From: Acidimicrobiaceae bacterium
GTDB lineage: Bacteria; Actinomycetota; Acidimicrobiia; Acidimicrobiales; Ilumatobacteraceae
Length of the DNA stretch: 36,132 nt
NCBI GenBank assembly: GCA_947488685.1
Contig: CANLAH010000003.1
Span: 1-36,132 of the forward strand
Reading direction: 5' to 3'
A model generated the notes under the pieces. That model worked only from the letters and a program-made list of their open reading frames with translations. It searched no databases and was not told where the DNA came from. Of this stretch, positions 1 through 8,980 are shown in pieces (within the stretch, counting starts at the first letter, position 1; each line of letters begins with the position of its first letter). Both the position numbers and the translations under genes were made by a program.

Positions 1-3000
1 GTCTCAGCAAGACCGAGTTCCCATGGTGCCCCTGCGTGCTTGAGCGACGTCAATGGCGATGCACCTGTACCGCCGTCATGACCCGAGATCAACACCACGT
101 CTGCTTTGGCTTTGCTGACTCCAGCGGCAACTGTGCCGACCCCAACCTCGGCAACTAGTTTCACGTGAATACGTGCTGCAGGGTTTGAGTTTTTCAAGTC
201 ATGAATGAGTTGCTTCAGGTCTTCAATGGAATAAATGTCGTGATGCGGTGGCGGACTAATGAGTCCGACTCCTGGCGTGCTGTGACGCGTCTTTGCGATC
301 CATGGATACACCTTGAATCCAGGTAATTGACCGCCTTCACCAGGTTTTGCGCCTTGTGCCATTTTGATCTGCAAGTCATCAGCATTCACCAAGTACTCAC
401 TCGTCACACCAAAGCGACCAGAAGCGACTTGCTTGATTGCACTGCGCTTAGAGTCTCCGTTTGGCATCGGAACAAATCTCTCTGCATCTTCGCCACCCTC
501 GCCTGTATTGCTCTTTGCACCAATACGGTTCATGGCAATAGCAAGCGTCTCGTGTGCTTCTGCTGAGATCGATCCATAACTCATCGCACCTGTTGAGAAG
601 CGCTTGACTATTTCTGAAACTGGTTCTACTTCGTCTATAGATATGACTGGTCGAATATCGGAACGGAACTCAAAGAGTCCGCGCAATGTCGACAAGGTGC
701 GGGCCTGGTCGTCTACAAGAGCGGTGTATTCCTTAAAAATGTCGTACCGCTTCGCGCGAGTCGAGTGTTGCAATCGATAAACCGTGTCAGGGTTGAACAA
801 ATGGTGTTCGCCCTCGCGCCGCCACTGATACTCGCCGCCCAGATCCAACTCACGATGAGCACGCAACTCTGGTCGATTTGGATGCGCCATCGCATGCCGT
901 GAAGCGACTTCGCTGGCGATTTCGTTCAGCCCAATCCCGCCCAAACGTGAGACTGTTCCAACGAAAAACTCATCGACAAGTTCTGTCGAAAGGCCAATTG
1001 CTTCAAAGATTTGTGCACCCGTGTATGAAGCGACTGTCGATACACCCATTTTCGACATCACTTTTAAGATGCCTTTGCCAGATGCTTTGATGTAATTCGA
1101 AACAGCCTTGTGTGGATCCATCTCGCCGAGTGAGTGCAATCCCCGACCATCGTCAGCCGCAACCATCGCTTCAATCGATTCGAACGCAAGATACGGGTTG
1201 ATTGCACCAGCCCCGTATCCGACCAAAAGAGCCATGTGATGCACTTCTCGCGCATCGCCTGCTTCTACTACGAGACCAACTTGCGTGCGAGTTTTCTCAC
1301 GAATCAAATGGTGGTGTACTGCACTCGTCAACAGTAACGACGGAATCGGCGCAAACACTTCGTCGCTGTTGCGATCTGAAAGCACAACAATACGTATGCC
1401 ATCAGTGATGGCAGCAGAAACTTCATCTCGCACACGATTCAATGCCTCGCGCAAGCCTTCTCCGCCGTCTGCGACGCGATACAAACCACTCACCACAATT
1501 GATCGCAAATGAGGATGCGTCTTATCGTCGTTGATGTGAATAATCTTTGCTAGATCATCGTTATCTAAAATCGGAAATGGCAGCGATAACTGACGACAAC
1601 TGTCAGGACCTGGCGCCAGCAGATTGCCTTCTGGTCCCACACTTGTACCGATAGCAGTCACAACTGCTTCACGAATAGCATCAAGCGGTGGGTTCGTCAC
1701 TTGGGCAAACAACTGCGAAAAATAATCAAAGAGCAATCGAGGTCTCTCCGACAGCACTGCAATCGGAGTATCTGTACCCATTGAGCCAATCGGTTCGGTT
1801 CCGGTGCGTGCAGTCGGAGCAATGATGATTTTCAGTTCTTCGTGTGTGTACCCAAACATCTGTTGACGTCGAGTCACGCTGTCGCGACTGTGCACTACAT
1901 GCTCTCGCGCTGGCAAGTCATCTAGTTCTGTTAGGCCATCCTGTAGCCACTTCTCGTACGGATGTTGTGCCGCCAACTCCATTTTGATTTCATCGTCATC
2001 GATAATGCGACCCTGCGCAGTGTCAATCAGCAACATTCGCCCTGGCTGTAGACGGCCTTTTTTGATGACGCGACTTGGCTCAATGTCTAGTACTCCGGTC
2101 TCGCTTGCAAGTACCACGAGGCCATCTGACGTCACCCAATACCGTCCAGGTCGCAAGCCGTTGCGATCTAATACCGCGCCAATGAGGGTTCCGTCGGTAA
2201 AGGCGATGTCTGCTGGTCCATCCCACGGTTCCATCAATGATGAGTGGAACTTATAAAAAGCGCGCTTGCTCGGATCCATCCGATCATTGTGTTCCCATGC
2301 TTCGGGAATCATCATCAGCAACGCATGCGGTAATGAACGACCCGCAAGATGCAATAGTTCGAGCACCTCATCAAAACTTGCGCTGTCGCTCATGCTCGGC
2401 GTGCAGATCGGAAACGCCCGATCAAGACCTGGTATCAATTCGCTTTCAAGCAATGCTTCGCGCGTCGCCATCCAGTTACGGTTTCCTTGAACGGTATTGA
2501 TTTCGCCGTTGTGGGCGATGTACCGATACGGATGCGCGAGCGGCCACGACGGAAACGTGTTTGTGCTGAATCTGCTATGCACTAACACCAAGGCTGACTC
2601 AATGCGTTCGTCAGAAAGATCGGGAAAGAACTCTTGCAACTCTGGCGTAGTGAGCATGCCTTTATAAATGAATGTTCGTGCTGACAACGATGCAAAATAC
2701 GTGCGCATCGCACCAGTCAGTTCATGCTCAATACGTTTGCGCACAATAAACAATTTGCGATCAAGATCAATTCCTGTTGCGCCATCTGGGTCGTCAATAA
2801 AATATTGATAGAACGACGGCATCACAGCCAAAGCACTCGCACCCAAACACTTTGGTTCAACAGGAACCTGACGCCATCCCAATGGCCGCAGACCTTCTTC
2901 GCGACTGATGCGCTCAACTGTGTCAATCGCTTTGTTCGCGTCTGCTGCACCTGCTGGCAAAAACGCTAACCCCGCGGCATACGCTCCCAACTTGGGTAAT

Positions 3001-3245
3001 GCAAAATCAACGACTCCACGAAAGAACTTGTCCGGAATCTGAAACAGAACTCCGGCGCCATCACCCGTTGCCGCCTCTGCTCCAGTTGCGCCACGATGCT
3101 CCATGTTGCACAACGCGCCAAGGCCCAACGACACCAACTCACGACTTTGTGTGCCCGCAATATTGACGACGAACGACACGCCACAAGAGTCGTGCTCAAA
3201 TCGTGGGTCGTAGAGCCCAGATGCAGGTGGAAGATCGTGATTCAT
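1..3245 (-). CDS. gltB: Glutamate synthase large subunit, 3' end cut off by window edge
   Basis: Large (alpha) subunit of NADPH-type glutamate synthase: glutamine amide nitrogen plus 2-oxoglutarate gives two glutamates, in the cytosol, together with a small GltD subunit not in this window. The frame is open from the ATG at 3245 to the window edge, about 1081 residues of a family usually near 1500. Cys21 in EHDSCGV is the class II amidotransferase nucleophile, so the propeptide is about 20 residues. The central domain and most of the FMN barrel follow, including PGEGGQLPG and, near the cut, [11 protein letters not shown]. The cysteines of the 3Fe-4S cluster and the C-terminal beta-helix domain lie outside. 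The start is supported by AAGGA six bases upstream. It sits beside genes that make 2-oxoglutarate, its substrate. Confidence 0.96.
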   Translation of the reverse strand, partial: MNHDLPPASGLYDPRFEHDSCGVSFVVNIAGTQSRELVSLGLGALCNMEHRGATGAEAATGDGAGVLFQIPDKFFRGVVDFALPKLGAYAAGLAFLPAGAADANKAIDTVERISREEGLRPLGWRQVPVEPKCLGASALAVMPSFYQYFIDDPDGATGIDLDRKLFIVRKRIEHELTGAMRTYFASLSARTFIYKGMLTTPELQEFFPDLSDERIESALVLVHSRFSTNTFPSWPLAHPYRYIAHNGEINTVQGNRNWMATREALLESELIPGLDRAFPICTPSMSDSASFDEVLELLHLAGRSLPHALLMMIPEAWEHNDRMDPSKRAFYKFHSSLMEPWDGPADIAFTDGTLIGAVLDRNGLRPGRYWVTSDGLVVLASETGVLDIEPSRVIKKGRLQPGRMLLIDTAQGRIIDDDEIKMELAAQHPYEKWLQDGLTELDDLPAREHVVHSRDSVTRRQQMFGYTHEELKIIIAPTARTGTEPIGSMGTDTPIAVLSERPRLLFDYFSQLFAQVTNPPLDAIREAVVTAIGTSVGPEGNLLAPGPDSCRQLSLPFPILDNDDLAKIIHINDDKTHPHLRSIVVSGLYRVADGGEGLREALNRVRDEVSAAITDGIRIVVLSDRNSDEVFAPIPSLLLTSAVHHHLIREKTRTQVGLVVEAGDAREVHHMALLVGYGAGAINPYLAFESIEAMVAADDGRGLHSLGEMDPHKAVSNYIKASGKGILKVMSKMGVSTVASYTGAQIFEAIGLSTELVDEFFVGTVSRLGGIGLNEIASEVASRHAMAHPNRPELRAHRELDLGGEYQWRREGEHHLFNPDTVYRLQHSTRAKRYDIFKEYTALVDDQARTLSTLRGLFEFRSDIRPVISIDEVEPVSEIVKRFSTGAMSYGSISAEAHETLAIAMNRIGAKSNTGEGGEDAERFVPMPNGDSKRSAIKQVASGRFGVTSEYLVNADDLQIKMAQGAKPGEGGQLPGFKVYPWIAKTRHSTPGVGLISPPPHHDIYSIEDLKQLIHDLKNSNPAARIHVKLVAEVGVGTVAAGVSKAKADVVLISGHDGGTGASPLTSLKHAGAPWELGLAE

Positions 3246-3270
3246 GCGTTGTCCTTATTAACCGGAGAGT

Positions 3271-3287
3271 CTCAGCCAAAGACTGAG
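3271..3287 (-). promoter_or_regulatory. Hairpin in gltB leader
   Basis: CTCAG (3271-3275) and CTGAG (3283-3287) pair around a 7-base loop. AGTC (3268-3271) and GACT (3281-3284) form a competing pairing that uses the same bases. The element lies between the predicted gltB promoter and its ribosome binding site, so it could be a small leader switch; it is short and might also be chance. Confidence 0.3.
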
Positions 3288-3325
3288 TATGTACCCCCGA
3301 GACAACGCTGGCCCGAGCAACCTTC

Positions 3326-3355
3326 AGACTACAGACACCTCGCCATGCGTGCCAA
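3326..3355 (-). promoter_or_regulatory. Probable gltB promoter
   Basis: On the minus strand a TTGGCA (3350-3355) and a TAGTCT (3326-3331) are separated by 18 bases, a fair sigma-70 type match. It predicts a transcript starting near 3319 and a leader of roughly 70 bases before the gltB ATG. Read by eye only. Confidence 0.45.
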
Positions 3356-3363
3356 ACTTATTT

Positions 3364-3377
3364 GCACAATTTCGTGC
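3364..3377. promoter_or_regulatory. Palindrome GCAC-N6-GTGC upstream of gltB promoter
   Basis: A perfect 4-base dyad with a 6-base spacer ends about 9 bases upstream of the proposed -35 box of gltB, where an activator would be expected. The protein that would bind is unknown. The arms are short, so this is a weak call. Confidence 0.25.
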
Positions 3378-3410
3378 TGCAGTCCTTGCTGTGGATCGAT
3401 ATAGGGGTTC

Positions 3411-4229
3411 TTACTTTGGGTCGATGTAGGCCGGTGCGCGTTTTTCAAAGTCGCTCATGACTGCTTCACGTTGGTTGTGGCCGCCAATCATCCGACCAAT
3501 CGTGCGCCTTTCGGCCTCAAACTGAGCCGCCGCATACTCCACCGTCATGCGATTCAGAAGTTCTTTGGCTCCACGCACCGCATCAGGGCTGCGCTTGCAA
3601 ATCTCGGCGGCATAGGCAAATGCATCGTCGCGGGGATTCTCAGACAAACGAGTCACAACACCAATTGCATGTGCTTCACGGCCGTCAAAAATGCGGGCGG
3701 ACAGCACAATGTCTTTCATGACATCAGGACGCACAAGCCCCTGAAGCAAAACAGTTCCTGCACAGTCAGGCACTAATCCCCAATATGTTTCGCGCACGCT
3801 GAACTTTGTGTCGGGATGCGCAAAACGAAGATCTGCTCCAAGAGCAATCTGGCAACCCGCGCCGAGTGCGTGTCCGTGCACTGCTGCAACCACTGGCACT
3901 GGAACTTCTTGCCACACCCACGCCGCTTGCTGACCAAGATGAGTGATGCGCCCTTCTTGCATGTCGCTGGCTGCTGGTTGCTTGTTATTGGTGTCCTGCT
4001 CGCTACCACCCGCCATCGCACCCATTGACGCAAGATCAAGCCCCGCACAAAATGATGCGCCTTCGCCTGACAACACAACGACACGAATCTGTTTGTTGGT
4101 CTTGAGCGACTCGCCTGCGTCAACAATTGCCTGAAACTGTTCGCCGTCTAACGCATTGCGCTTATCGGGGCGGTTAAACCGCACATCGGCAATGCCGTCG
4201 GAAATAGAGATAGTGACTCTGTTGCTCAT
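3411..4229 (-). CDS. Crotonase-family enoyl-CoA hydratase/isomerase
   Basis: Protein of 272 residues with the full crotonase fold: the oxyanion-hole segment GEGASFCAGLD, the CoA-binding turn HGHALGAGCQIALGAD, and SVRETYWGLVPDCAGT. Of the two hydratase glutamates, the first (GCELA in classical enzymes) is Gln here, while the second (RETYWG) is kept and an Asp follows in PDCAGT. Glu plus Asp at these places is seen in dienoyl-CoA isomerases, so an isomerase or another CoA reaction is as likely as hydration. It probably takes part in fatty-acid or branched acyl-CoA breakdown. The start has no ribosome binding site; CATACT (4236-4241) ends 6 bases before the ATG, suggesting a leaderless message divergent from the nitroreductase. 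Confidence 0.88.
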   Translation of the reverse strand: MSNRVTISISDGIADVRFNRPDKRNALDGEQFQAIVDAGESLKTNKQIRVVVLSGEGASFCAGLDLASMGAMAGGSEQDTNNKQPAASDMQEGRITHLGQQAAWVWQEVPVPVVAAVHGHALGAGCQIALGADLRFAHPDTKFSVRETYWGLVPDCAGTVLLQGLVRPDVMKDIVLSARIFDGREAHAIGVVTRLSENPRDDAFAYAAEICKRSPDAVRGAKELLNRMTVEYAAAQFEAERRTIGRMIGGHNQREAVMSDFEKRAPAYIDPK

Positions 4230-4312
4230 CTTGCCAGTATGACAGCCCTTCAGTCATAGTTTCCTGCCGCAGGGCCATGTTGTCCACTGAGCACACAACG
4301 TGCCCAGCATGG

Positions 4313-4318
4313 CAGAAT
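4313..4318 (+). promoter_or_regulatory. -10 box of probable leaderless nitroreductase mRNA
   Basis: CAGAAT ends 6 bases before the ATG at 4325. No Shine-Dalgarno sequence is seen. The same spacing precedes many starts in this window, and it favours 4325 over the earlier in-frame start at 4277. Confidence 0.4.
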
Positions 4319-4324
4319 GCACAC

Positions 4325-4972
4325 ATGCATTTAAACCTTTCCGCTGATGAAGTCCTAAAAACAATCCGCAGTGTGCGTAAGCGCCTGGATTTTGACCGTC
4401 CCGTCGAACGAGAAATCGTAGAAGAATGCCTTGAGTTGGCACTGCAAGCGCCAACAGGTTCGAACAGCCAAGGATGGCACTGGATCGTCATTGAAGATGC
4501 AGCCAAAAAGAAGGCTCTTGCAGATATCTACAAGAAGAACTTTGAGATGTACATCAACATGCCAGGGCGTGTGTTCGAAGAGGGTGACATGCGTGCCGCA
4601 CAAATCGGCGCCGTTCGCAACTCAGCGATGTATTTGTCAGACAACTTTCACAAATCACCATTGATGCTGATCCCTTGCATCGAGGGTCGTCTTGATAACT
4701 TGCCGTCGTTTGCGACTGCATCTGCATGGGGTTCACTTCTGCCAGCAGTATGGAGCTTCATGTTGGCATTGCGCGAGCGCGGAATGGGATCAGCATGGAC
4801 AACAATCCACATGATGAATGGTGGCGAAGAACAGGCTGCGAACCTCCTCGGAATCCCACACGCAAACATTAGTCAGGGCGGACTATTCCCGATTGCCTAC
4901 ACCGTCGGCACCGACTTCAAGCCAGCAAAGCGCTTGCCTGTTTCGTCCGTTTTGCACTGGGATAAGTGGTGA
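4325..4972 (+). CDS. Nitroreductase-family FMN oxidoreductase
   Basis: A 215-residue nitroreductase-fold protein; such enzymes are FMN-binding, usually dimeric, and reduce nitro groups, quinones or flavins with NAD(P)H. The N-terminus IRSVRKRLDFDRPVE, the ALQAPTGSNSQGWHW segment and the later GMGSAWTTIH region are typical. The frame could begin at 4277, but family members start close to the IRSVRK motif and a -10-like box sits 6 bases before 4325, so the shorter form is preferred. Its stop overlaps the start of the next crotonase gene, so the two are translationally coupled. The physiological substrate cannot be told from sequence. Confidence 0.85.
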   Translation: MHLNLSADEVLKTIRSVRKRLDFDRPVEREIVEECLELALQAPTGSNSQGWHWIVIEDAAKKKALADIYKKNFEMYINMPGRVFEEGDMRAAQIGAVRNSAMYLSDNFHKSPLMLIPCIEGRLDNLPSFATASAWGSLLPAVWSFMLALRERGMGSAWTTIHMMNGGEEQAANLLGIPHANISQGGLFPIAYTVGTDFKPAKRLPVSSVLHWDKW

Positions 4973-5685
4973 CAAACGGTTTCGTAACATATGCGTTGAC
5001 AGACGGCGTCGCTGTCATCACGATGGACGACGGCAAAGCAAATGCGCTGTCGCTCGACATGCAAAATGCAATTAACTCAGCGCTCGATCAAGCCCAAAGC
5101 GACAACGCAACTGTTGTATTAACGGGCAGATCCGGAATCTTGTCTGCAGGCTTTGACTTAAAAACTCTCGCACGCGGCGGTGACGATGCAACCGCAATGC
5201 TCAACGGTGGCCTTGAGTTGTCACTTCGGATGCTGAATTTTCCTACCCCAATAGTTATCGCGTGTAGCGGACACGCCATCGCAATGGGAGTGTTCTTGCT
5301 CTTATCGGGTGACTACCGCATCGGAATCGCAGGTAACTACAAGTACACGGCAAACGAAGTTGCAATCGGAATGACCATGCCTTTCTCGGCGATTGAAATC
5401 ATGCGTCAACGATTGACGCCGTCGGCAATGAATCGCGCGGTATTGCTTGCCGAAGTTTTTACCCCAAACAATGCCATTGAGACAGGTTTTCTTGACCTTG
5501 TTGTTGACGAGGCTGACCTGATGAGTGCGGCAATGACCTTTGCGGCATCCACATCAGGACTGAACGCCGCAGCCCACTCGGCAAGCAAGAAGCGCATGCG
5601 AGCAAATGCCATCAATGACATCACTGCAGGGCTTGCTCTCGACTACGCCGGTTGGCGCAAACAATTCGCCGTTAAACAGGACTAG
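4966..5685 (+). CDS. Crotonase-family protein (enoyl-CoA hydratase-like)
   Basis: A 239-residue crotonase-fold protein with TGRSGILSAGFDLKTL (oxyanion-hole strand), SGHAIAMGVFLLLSGDYRIG and ANEVAIGMTMP. The position of the first catalytic Glu is hydrophobic; the Glu in NEVAIG is kept. Proteins like this are common in actinobacteria as generic enoyl-CoA hydratases and their reaction is not established. Two GTG codons in a row (4966, 4969) can start it; the second forms a 4-base GTGA overlap with the nitroreductase stop. Its stop shares the palindrome CTAG with the stop of the convergent GntR gene. Confidence 0.83.
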   Translation: MVTNGFVTYALTDGVAVITMDDGKANALSLDMQNAINSALDQAQSDNATVVLTGRSGILSAGFDLKTLARGGDDATAMLNGGLELSLRMLNFPTPIVIACSGHAIAMGVFLLLSGDYRIGIAGNYKYTANEVAIGMTMPFSAIEIMRQRLTPSAMNRAVLLAEVFTPNNAIETGFLDLVVDEADLMSAAMTFAASTSGLNAAAHSASKKRMRANAINDITAGLALDYAGWRKQFAVKQD

Positions 5686-6413
5686 TCGACAAGCCGCAAA
5701 CCCGATGGAGCAATCGACGGTTGCGCATACGGAAGATCAACAACAAACTCTGTTCGGTGCCCCGGAAACACGTGCCGCGAGACCAGCACAACTTGGCCAC
5801 TGGTCGTAGACGTAATGCGTTCGCATCGTAAGACAGGTGAACCTAGCGGAATATGAAGTAACTCCGCCTCTGCGGTGTTGGCCGCGTCAGCGCCAATTGT
5901 TTGTGATGCACCGCTCAATGGAACTTCAAGTAATTCATAAAACGGAGATCGCTCAACATCGGCGCGTGACAAATGCTGAGCGAGATCTGCAGGACACCAA
6001 ACAGTGACCAATGCAAATGGTTCTCCGTCGGCGGTATTGAGTCGACTCACTCGCAAGACGTGGGGTGTTGCCAGCACAAGAGCAATGTCACGTGGCGCTT
6101 TTTCAAAAACGAATTCCAGAATTCGCCGCTCAGGCTGCATGCCACTGTCGCGCATTTGATCTTCGATGGTGGCCAAGCGACCAAGTGGCTGGCGCACCTG
6201 CTTGCCTGCGACAAACCATCCAAATCCTTGGCGAGCATCAACAAGACCTTCGTCGCGCAAGATTTCAAGAGCCTTACGAATCGTGACCCGACTCACACCA
6301 AACTCCGCTGACATTTCTGATTCGCTCGGTAAAACTCGACCAGCCGCATATGCCCCAGATGACACGCGCATGCGAAGTTCGTCCGCGATTCCGTGATAGC
6401 GAATTGTCCTCAC
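5682..6413 (-). CDS. GntR-family (HutC/UTRA type) transcriptional regulator
   Basis: A 243-residue regulator with an N-terminal winged helix (about residues 5-70; LPSESEMSAEFGVSRVTIRKALEIL) and a UTRA effector domain (about 85-235), which places it in the HutC subgroup. UTRA domains usually bind small metabolites. It is divergent from the aconitase gene, and the 67-bp gap holds three TTGTAT repeats, one extended to the palindrome TGTATACA. The same arrangement recurs in front of isocitrate dehydrogenase, so I infer that it controls both TCA genes and itself. The start is GTG with no ribosome binding site; TAGAAT ends 6 bases upstream, so the mRNA is probably leaderless. Confidence 0.9.
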   Translation of the reverse strand: MRTIRYHGIADELRMRVSSGAYAAGRVLPSESEMSAEFGVSRVTIRKALEILRDEGLVDARQGFGWFVAGKQVRQPLGRLATIEDQMRDSGMQPERRILEFVFEKAPRDIALVLATPHVLRVSRLNTADGEPFALVTVWCPADLAQHLSRADVERSPFYELLEVPLSGASQTIGADAANTAEAELLHIPLGSPVLRCERITSTTSGQVVLVSRHVFPGHRTEFVVDLPYAQPSIAPSGLRLVD

Positions 6414-6415
6414 GC

Positions 6416-6452
6416 TTGTATTCTACCCACACTTGTATTAGAGTTGTATACA
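6416..6452. promoter_or_regulatory. Candidate GntR operator between gntR and aconitase
   Basis: TTGTAT occurs at 6416-6421, 6433-6438 and 6444-6449. The last is part of the perfect 8-base palindrome TGTATACA (6445-6452), matching the GT-N-TA-N-AC logic of GntR sites. The block ACTTGTAT-N5-TTGTATAC (6431-6451) recurs upstream of icd with one changed base outside the spacer. It overlaps the proposed aconitase -35 box, as a repressor site would. Confidence 0.6.
6420..6425 (-). promoter_or_regulatory. -10 box of leaderless gntR mRNA
   Basis: TAGAAT on the minus strand ends 6 bases before the GTG start of the GntR gene. No ribosome binding site is present. The box lies just outside the candidate operator, allowing autoregulation. 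Confidence 0.5.
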
Positions 6453-6471
6453 TAGGACACACCCACAGAAT
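6444..6471 (+). promoter_or_regulatory. Probable aconitase promoter
   Basis: TTGTAT (6444-6449) and CAGAAT (6466-6471) are 16 bases apart and the ATG lies 9 bases downstream. The message would have only a few leader bases. The -35 box is embedded in the candidate GntR operator. Confidence 0.4.
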
Positions 6472-6480
6472 CGAGACATT

Positions 6481-8745
6481 ATGGCCGTAACAGCTGGTAC
6501 CCCCCAAGAACTTGTCGATCGTGTCTACGCGTCACTTCCGAGCAACTCTGCGCTTGGCCGCACGAGACTCGGGCGTCCGCTCACTCTGACGGAAAAGATT
6601 TTAATCAACCACCTTGTCGAGCCAACAACACAAGAGATGGAGCGTGGCCGCAGTTATGCAGACTTTGCGCCTGACCGTGTGGCAATGCAAGACGCAACGG
6701 CACAGATGGCGTTATTGCAATTCATGACTGCAGGTTTGGCAACAACATCTGTACCAAGCACGGTTCATTGTGATCATTTGATTTTGGCAAAGACGGGCGC
6801 CAAACTCGACCTGCAAGTTGCCAACGACTCCAACCGTGAGGTGTATGACTTCTTGCGCTCAGTGAGTGCCAAGTTTGGTGTCGGATTCTGGGGACCCGGA
6901 AGCGGAATCATCCACCAAGTAGTTCTTGAACACTATGCATTTCCTGGCGGGATGATGATCGGAACCGATAGCCACACGCCAAATGCGGGCGGACTCGGAA
7001 TGGTTGCAATTGGAGTTGGCGGCGCTGACGCCGTCGACGTGATGACGGGCTTTGCATTTAACGTTCGTTGGCCAAAAGTCATTGGCGTGCATCTCACTGG
7101 TGCGCTGTCTGGTTGGTCAAGTCCAAAAGATGTCATCTTAGAAGTTGCTCGCCAACTCACCGTCGAAGGTGGCACTGGCGCAATTGTTGAGTATTACGGA
7201 CCAGGCGCTGACTCAATTTCAGCAACCGGCAAAGCAACAATCTGCAATATGGGTGCAGAAATTGGCGCAACGTGCTCAGTGTTTGGATATGACTCCAACA
7301 TGTCGGCATATCTGAGCGCAACAGGGCGAGCATCCATTGCAGCGGCTGCAGATCTCGTCGCTAGTGATCTGCGCGCAGATGACGACGCAACATACGACAG
7401 CATGATTGAGATCAATCTCTCGGTCTTGACACCTCTCATCAACGGACCGCACTCCCCTGACCGCGCTCATGCTGTTGGTGCAGGAGTCGGCGCTGCCGCT
7501 CGCGACAACAACTGGCCTCTCAACATTTCTTCTGCACTAGTTGGTTCGTGCACTAACTCGTCATACGAAGACATCACTCGTGCGGCGTCAATTGCTCGAC
7601 AAGCGTCTGCTAAAGGTTTGCGCGCCAAGACTGAGTTACTTATTACTCCCGGAAGTGAACAGATTCGCGCCACCATTGAGCGAGATGGCTTGTTGGCTGA
7701 TCTTGAATCCATCGGCGCAACGGTGTTGGCCAATGCGTGCGGACCATGTATCGGCCAGTGGGAGCGCTCTGCAGATGTCAATTCAGTTCCCAACACCATC
7801 GTCAATTCATTTAATCGCAATTTTCCAAAACGAAATGATGGCTCCGCAAACACATTATCTTTTGTCACAAGTCCAGACACCGTGGTGGCACTCGCTCTTG
7901 CTGGCCGCCTTGACTTCAATCCAATGACCGACACATTGACCGCGCCAGATGGATCACAAGTAAAACTCGATCCTCCTGTCGGTGAGGTTTTGCCAGCACG
8001 TGGCTACGACGCAGGAGCCGACACATTCATCGCGCCACCCGCAGACGGAAGCGCAATCGTCATTGAGGTCAGCCCTACGAGCGAGCGACTACAGCTATTG
8101 CAACCATTTTTGGCATGGGATGGCAAGGACTATCTTGAGTTGCCAATCTTGATGAAAGCGCAAGGCAAATGCACTACAGATCATATTTCTGCCGCTGGCA
8201 AGTGGCTCACCTACCGCGGTCATCTTGAAAACATTTCTGGCAACTTATTCATTGGAGTTGTCAATGCATTTACTTCGGCCGTCGGAGAAGGACTTGACAT
8301 CACAGACGGAGCAACCCGAAGTTTTCCTGACATTGCAAAACGCTACAGCCAGGCAGGTGTGAGATGGTGCGCAGTCGGAGATCAAAACTACGGCGAAGGC
8401 TCATCGCGTGAGCATGCTGCGATGGAGCCGCGGCTTCGTGGCGGAGTAGTTATTTTTGCGCGATCATTCGCGCGCATTCATGACACGAATCTCAAAAAGC
8501 AAGGTTTGATTCCGTTGACATTTGCGGATCCCGCTATTTATGATGTGCTCGAAGAGTCCGACACAATTAGCGTGCTGAATCTGCCACCAGTTCCGGACAA
8601 GCCAATTAAGTGTGTCGTTAATAAATCCGACGGAACGAAAGTTGCATTTGACGCCAAGCACACGTTTAGCGACGAACAAGTCGAATGGTTTAAAGCCGGC
8701 TCTGCACTCAACATCGTGCGCGCCAAAGTGGCCAGTCAAAAATAA
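6481..8745 (+). CDS. acn: Aconitate hydratase, mitochondrial type
   Basis: Converts citrate to isocitrate via cis-aconitate with a 4Fe-4S cluster, in the cytosolic TCA cycle. The 754-residue length and close match of motifs fit the mitochondrial-type family rather than bacterial AcnA (about 900) or AcnB (about 860). Cluster ligands are Cys357 ([11 protein letters not shown]), Cys420 and Cys423 ([11 protein letters not shown]). The swivel-domain active-site segment [13 protein letters not shown] is intact. The first domains carry [15 protein letters not shown] and GVGGADAVD. It stands alone, divergent from the GntR gene and followed by a GC-rich hairpin, so it is probably monocistronic. Regulation by the GntR protein and perhaps by the next LysR protein is inferred. 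Confidence 0.96.
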   Translation: MAVTAGTPQELVDRVYASLPSNSALGRTRLGRPLTLTEKILINHLVEPTTQEMERGRSYADFAPDRVAMQDATAQMALLQFMTAGLATTSVPSTVHCDHLILAKTGAKLDLQVANDSNREVYDFLRSVSAKFGVGFWGPGSGIIHQVVLEHYAFPGGMMIGTDSHTPNAGGLGMVAIGVGGADAVDVMTGFAFNVRWPKVIGVHLTGALSGWSSPKDVILEVARQLTVEGGTGAIVEYYGPGADSISATGKATICNMGAEIGATCSVFGYDSNMSAYLSATGRASIAAAADLVASDLRADDDATYDSMIEINLSVLTPLINGPHSPDRAHAVGAGVGAAARDNNWPLNISSALVGSCTNSSYEDITRAASIARQASAKGLRAKTELLITPGSEQIRATIERDGLLADLESIGATVLANACGPCIGQWERSADVNSVPNTIVNSFNRNFPKRNDGSANTLSFVTSPDTVVALALAGRLDFNPMTDTLTAPDGSQVKLDPPVGEVLPARGYDAGADTFIAPPADGSAIVIEVSPTSERLQLLQPFLAWDGKDYLELPILMKAQGKCTTDHISAAGKWLTYRGHLENISGNLFIGVVNAFTSAVGEGLDITDGATRSFPDIAKRYSQAGVRWCAVGDQNYGEGSSREHAAMEPRLRGGVVIFARSFARIHDTNLKKQGLIPLTFADPAIYDVLEESDTISVLNLPPVPDKPIKCVVNKSDGTKVAFDAKHTFSDEQVEWFKAGSALNIVRAKVASQK

Positions 8746-8762
8746 ATCTGTGCCCATAACGG

Positions 8763-8794
8763 GAGAAACCCCGCATGGGGGCGCGGGGCTTCTC
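8763..8794 (+). terminator. GC-rich hairpin after aconitase gene
   Basis: GAGAA-A-CCCCGC (8763-8774) pairs with GCGGGG-C-TTCTC (8783-8794) with one mismatch and an 8-base loop, starting 17 bases after the stop codon. There is no T-tract, so termination may be of the non-canonical actinobacterial kind, or the stem may protect the 3' end. Confidence 0.6.
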
Positions 8795-8800
8795 AACCTA

Positions 8801-8830
8801 AACCCAATGGAGGGGGGTCCATTTGGGGTT
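8801..8830. repeat. Second inverted repeat downstream of aconitase gene
   Basis: AACCCAATGGA (8801-8811) and TCCATTTGGGGTT (8818-8830) are inverted copies with small bulges around a run of six G. It follows 6 bases after the first hairpin and is itself followed by a third. Confidence 0.45.
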
Positions 8831-8834
8831 CTTA

Positions 8835-8862
8835 CCAGCGGGTAATGGGGGTAACCCACTGG
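8835..8862. repeat. Third inverted repeat downstream of aconitase gene
   Basis: CCAGCGGGT (8835-8843) pairs with ACCCACTGG (8854-8862), one C-A mismatch, 10-base loop. Together the three stems fill nearly all of 8763-8862. They could be stacked terminators or a structured RNA. Confidence 0.45.
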
Positions 8863-8914
8863 CTTTATGTATCTATTATCCACTAAATCTTGGCAACACT
8901 CAAGTTGGAGGAGG

Positions 8915-8942
8915 CGATAGTTGCTATCGTTTTTAGAGATAG
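8915..8942. promoter_or_regulatory. Candidate LysR-type operator upstream of lysR gene
   Basis: CGATAG-TTG-CTATCG (8915-8929) is a perfect 15-base dyad with the T-N11-A form of LysR boxes. A further GATAG half-site lies at 8938-8942. It sits 52 bases before the LysR start, where an autoregulatory site would be. A T-run follows the dyad (8930-8934), so an intrinsic terminator is the alternative reading. Confidence 0.5.
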
Positions 8943-8980
8943 GTACACATCTCACTGCAACCAGAAGGGCTATACCCACA

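Noticed and set aside
7467-7934. Antisense open frame of 155 codons within aconitase
   Set aside because: A mirror of the strongly supported aconitase frame; its translation resembles no family.
8924-8934. Intrinsic terminator at CGATAG-TTG-CTATCG followed by T5
   Set aside because: The 3-base loop and position 50 bases before the LysR start, well after three other hairpins, fit a LysR operator better; the terminator reading is kept as a lesser option.
8921-8980. TTG start for the LysR protein
   Set aside because: It lies inside the candidate operator dyad and adds 20 residues not seen in the family.
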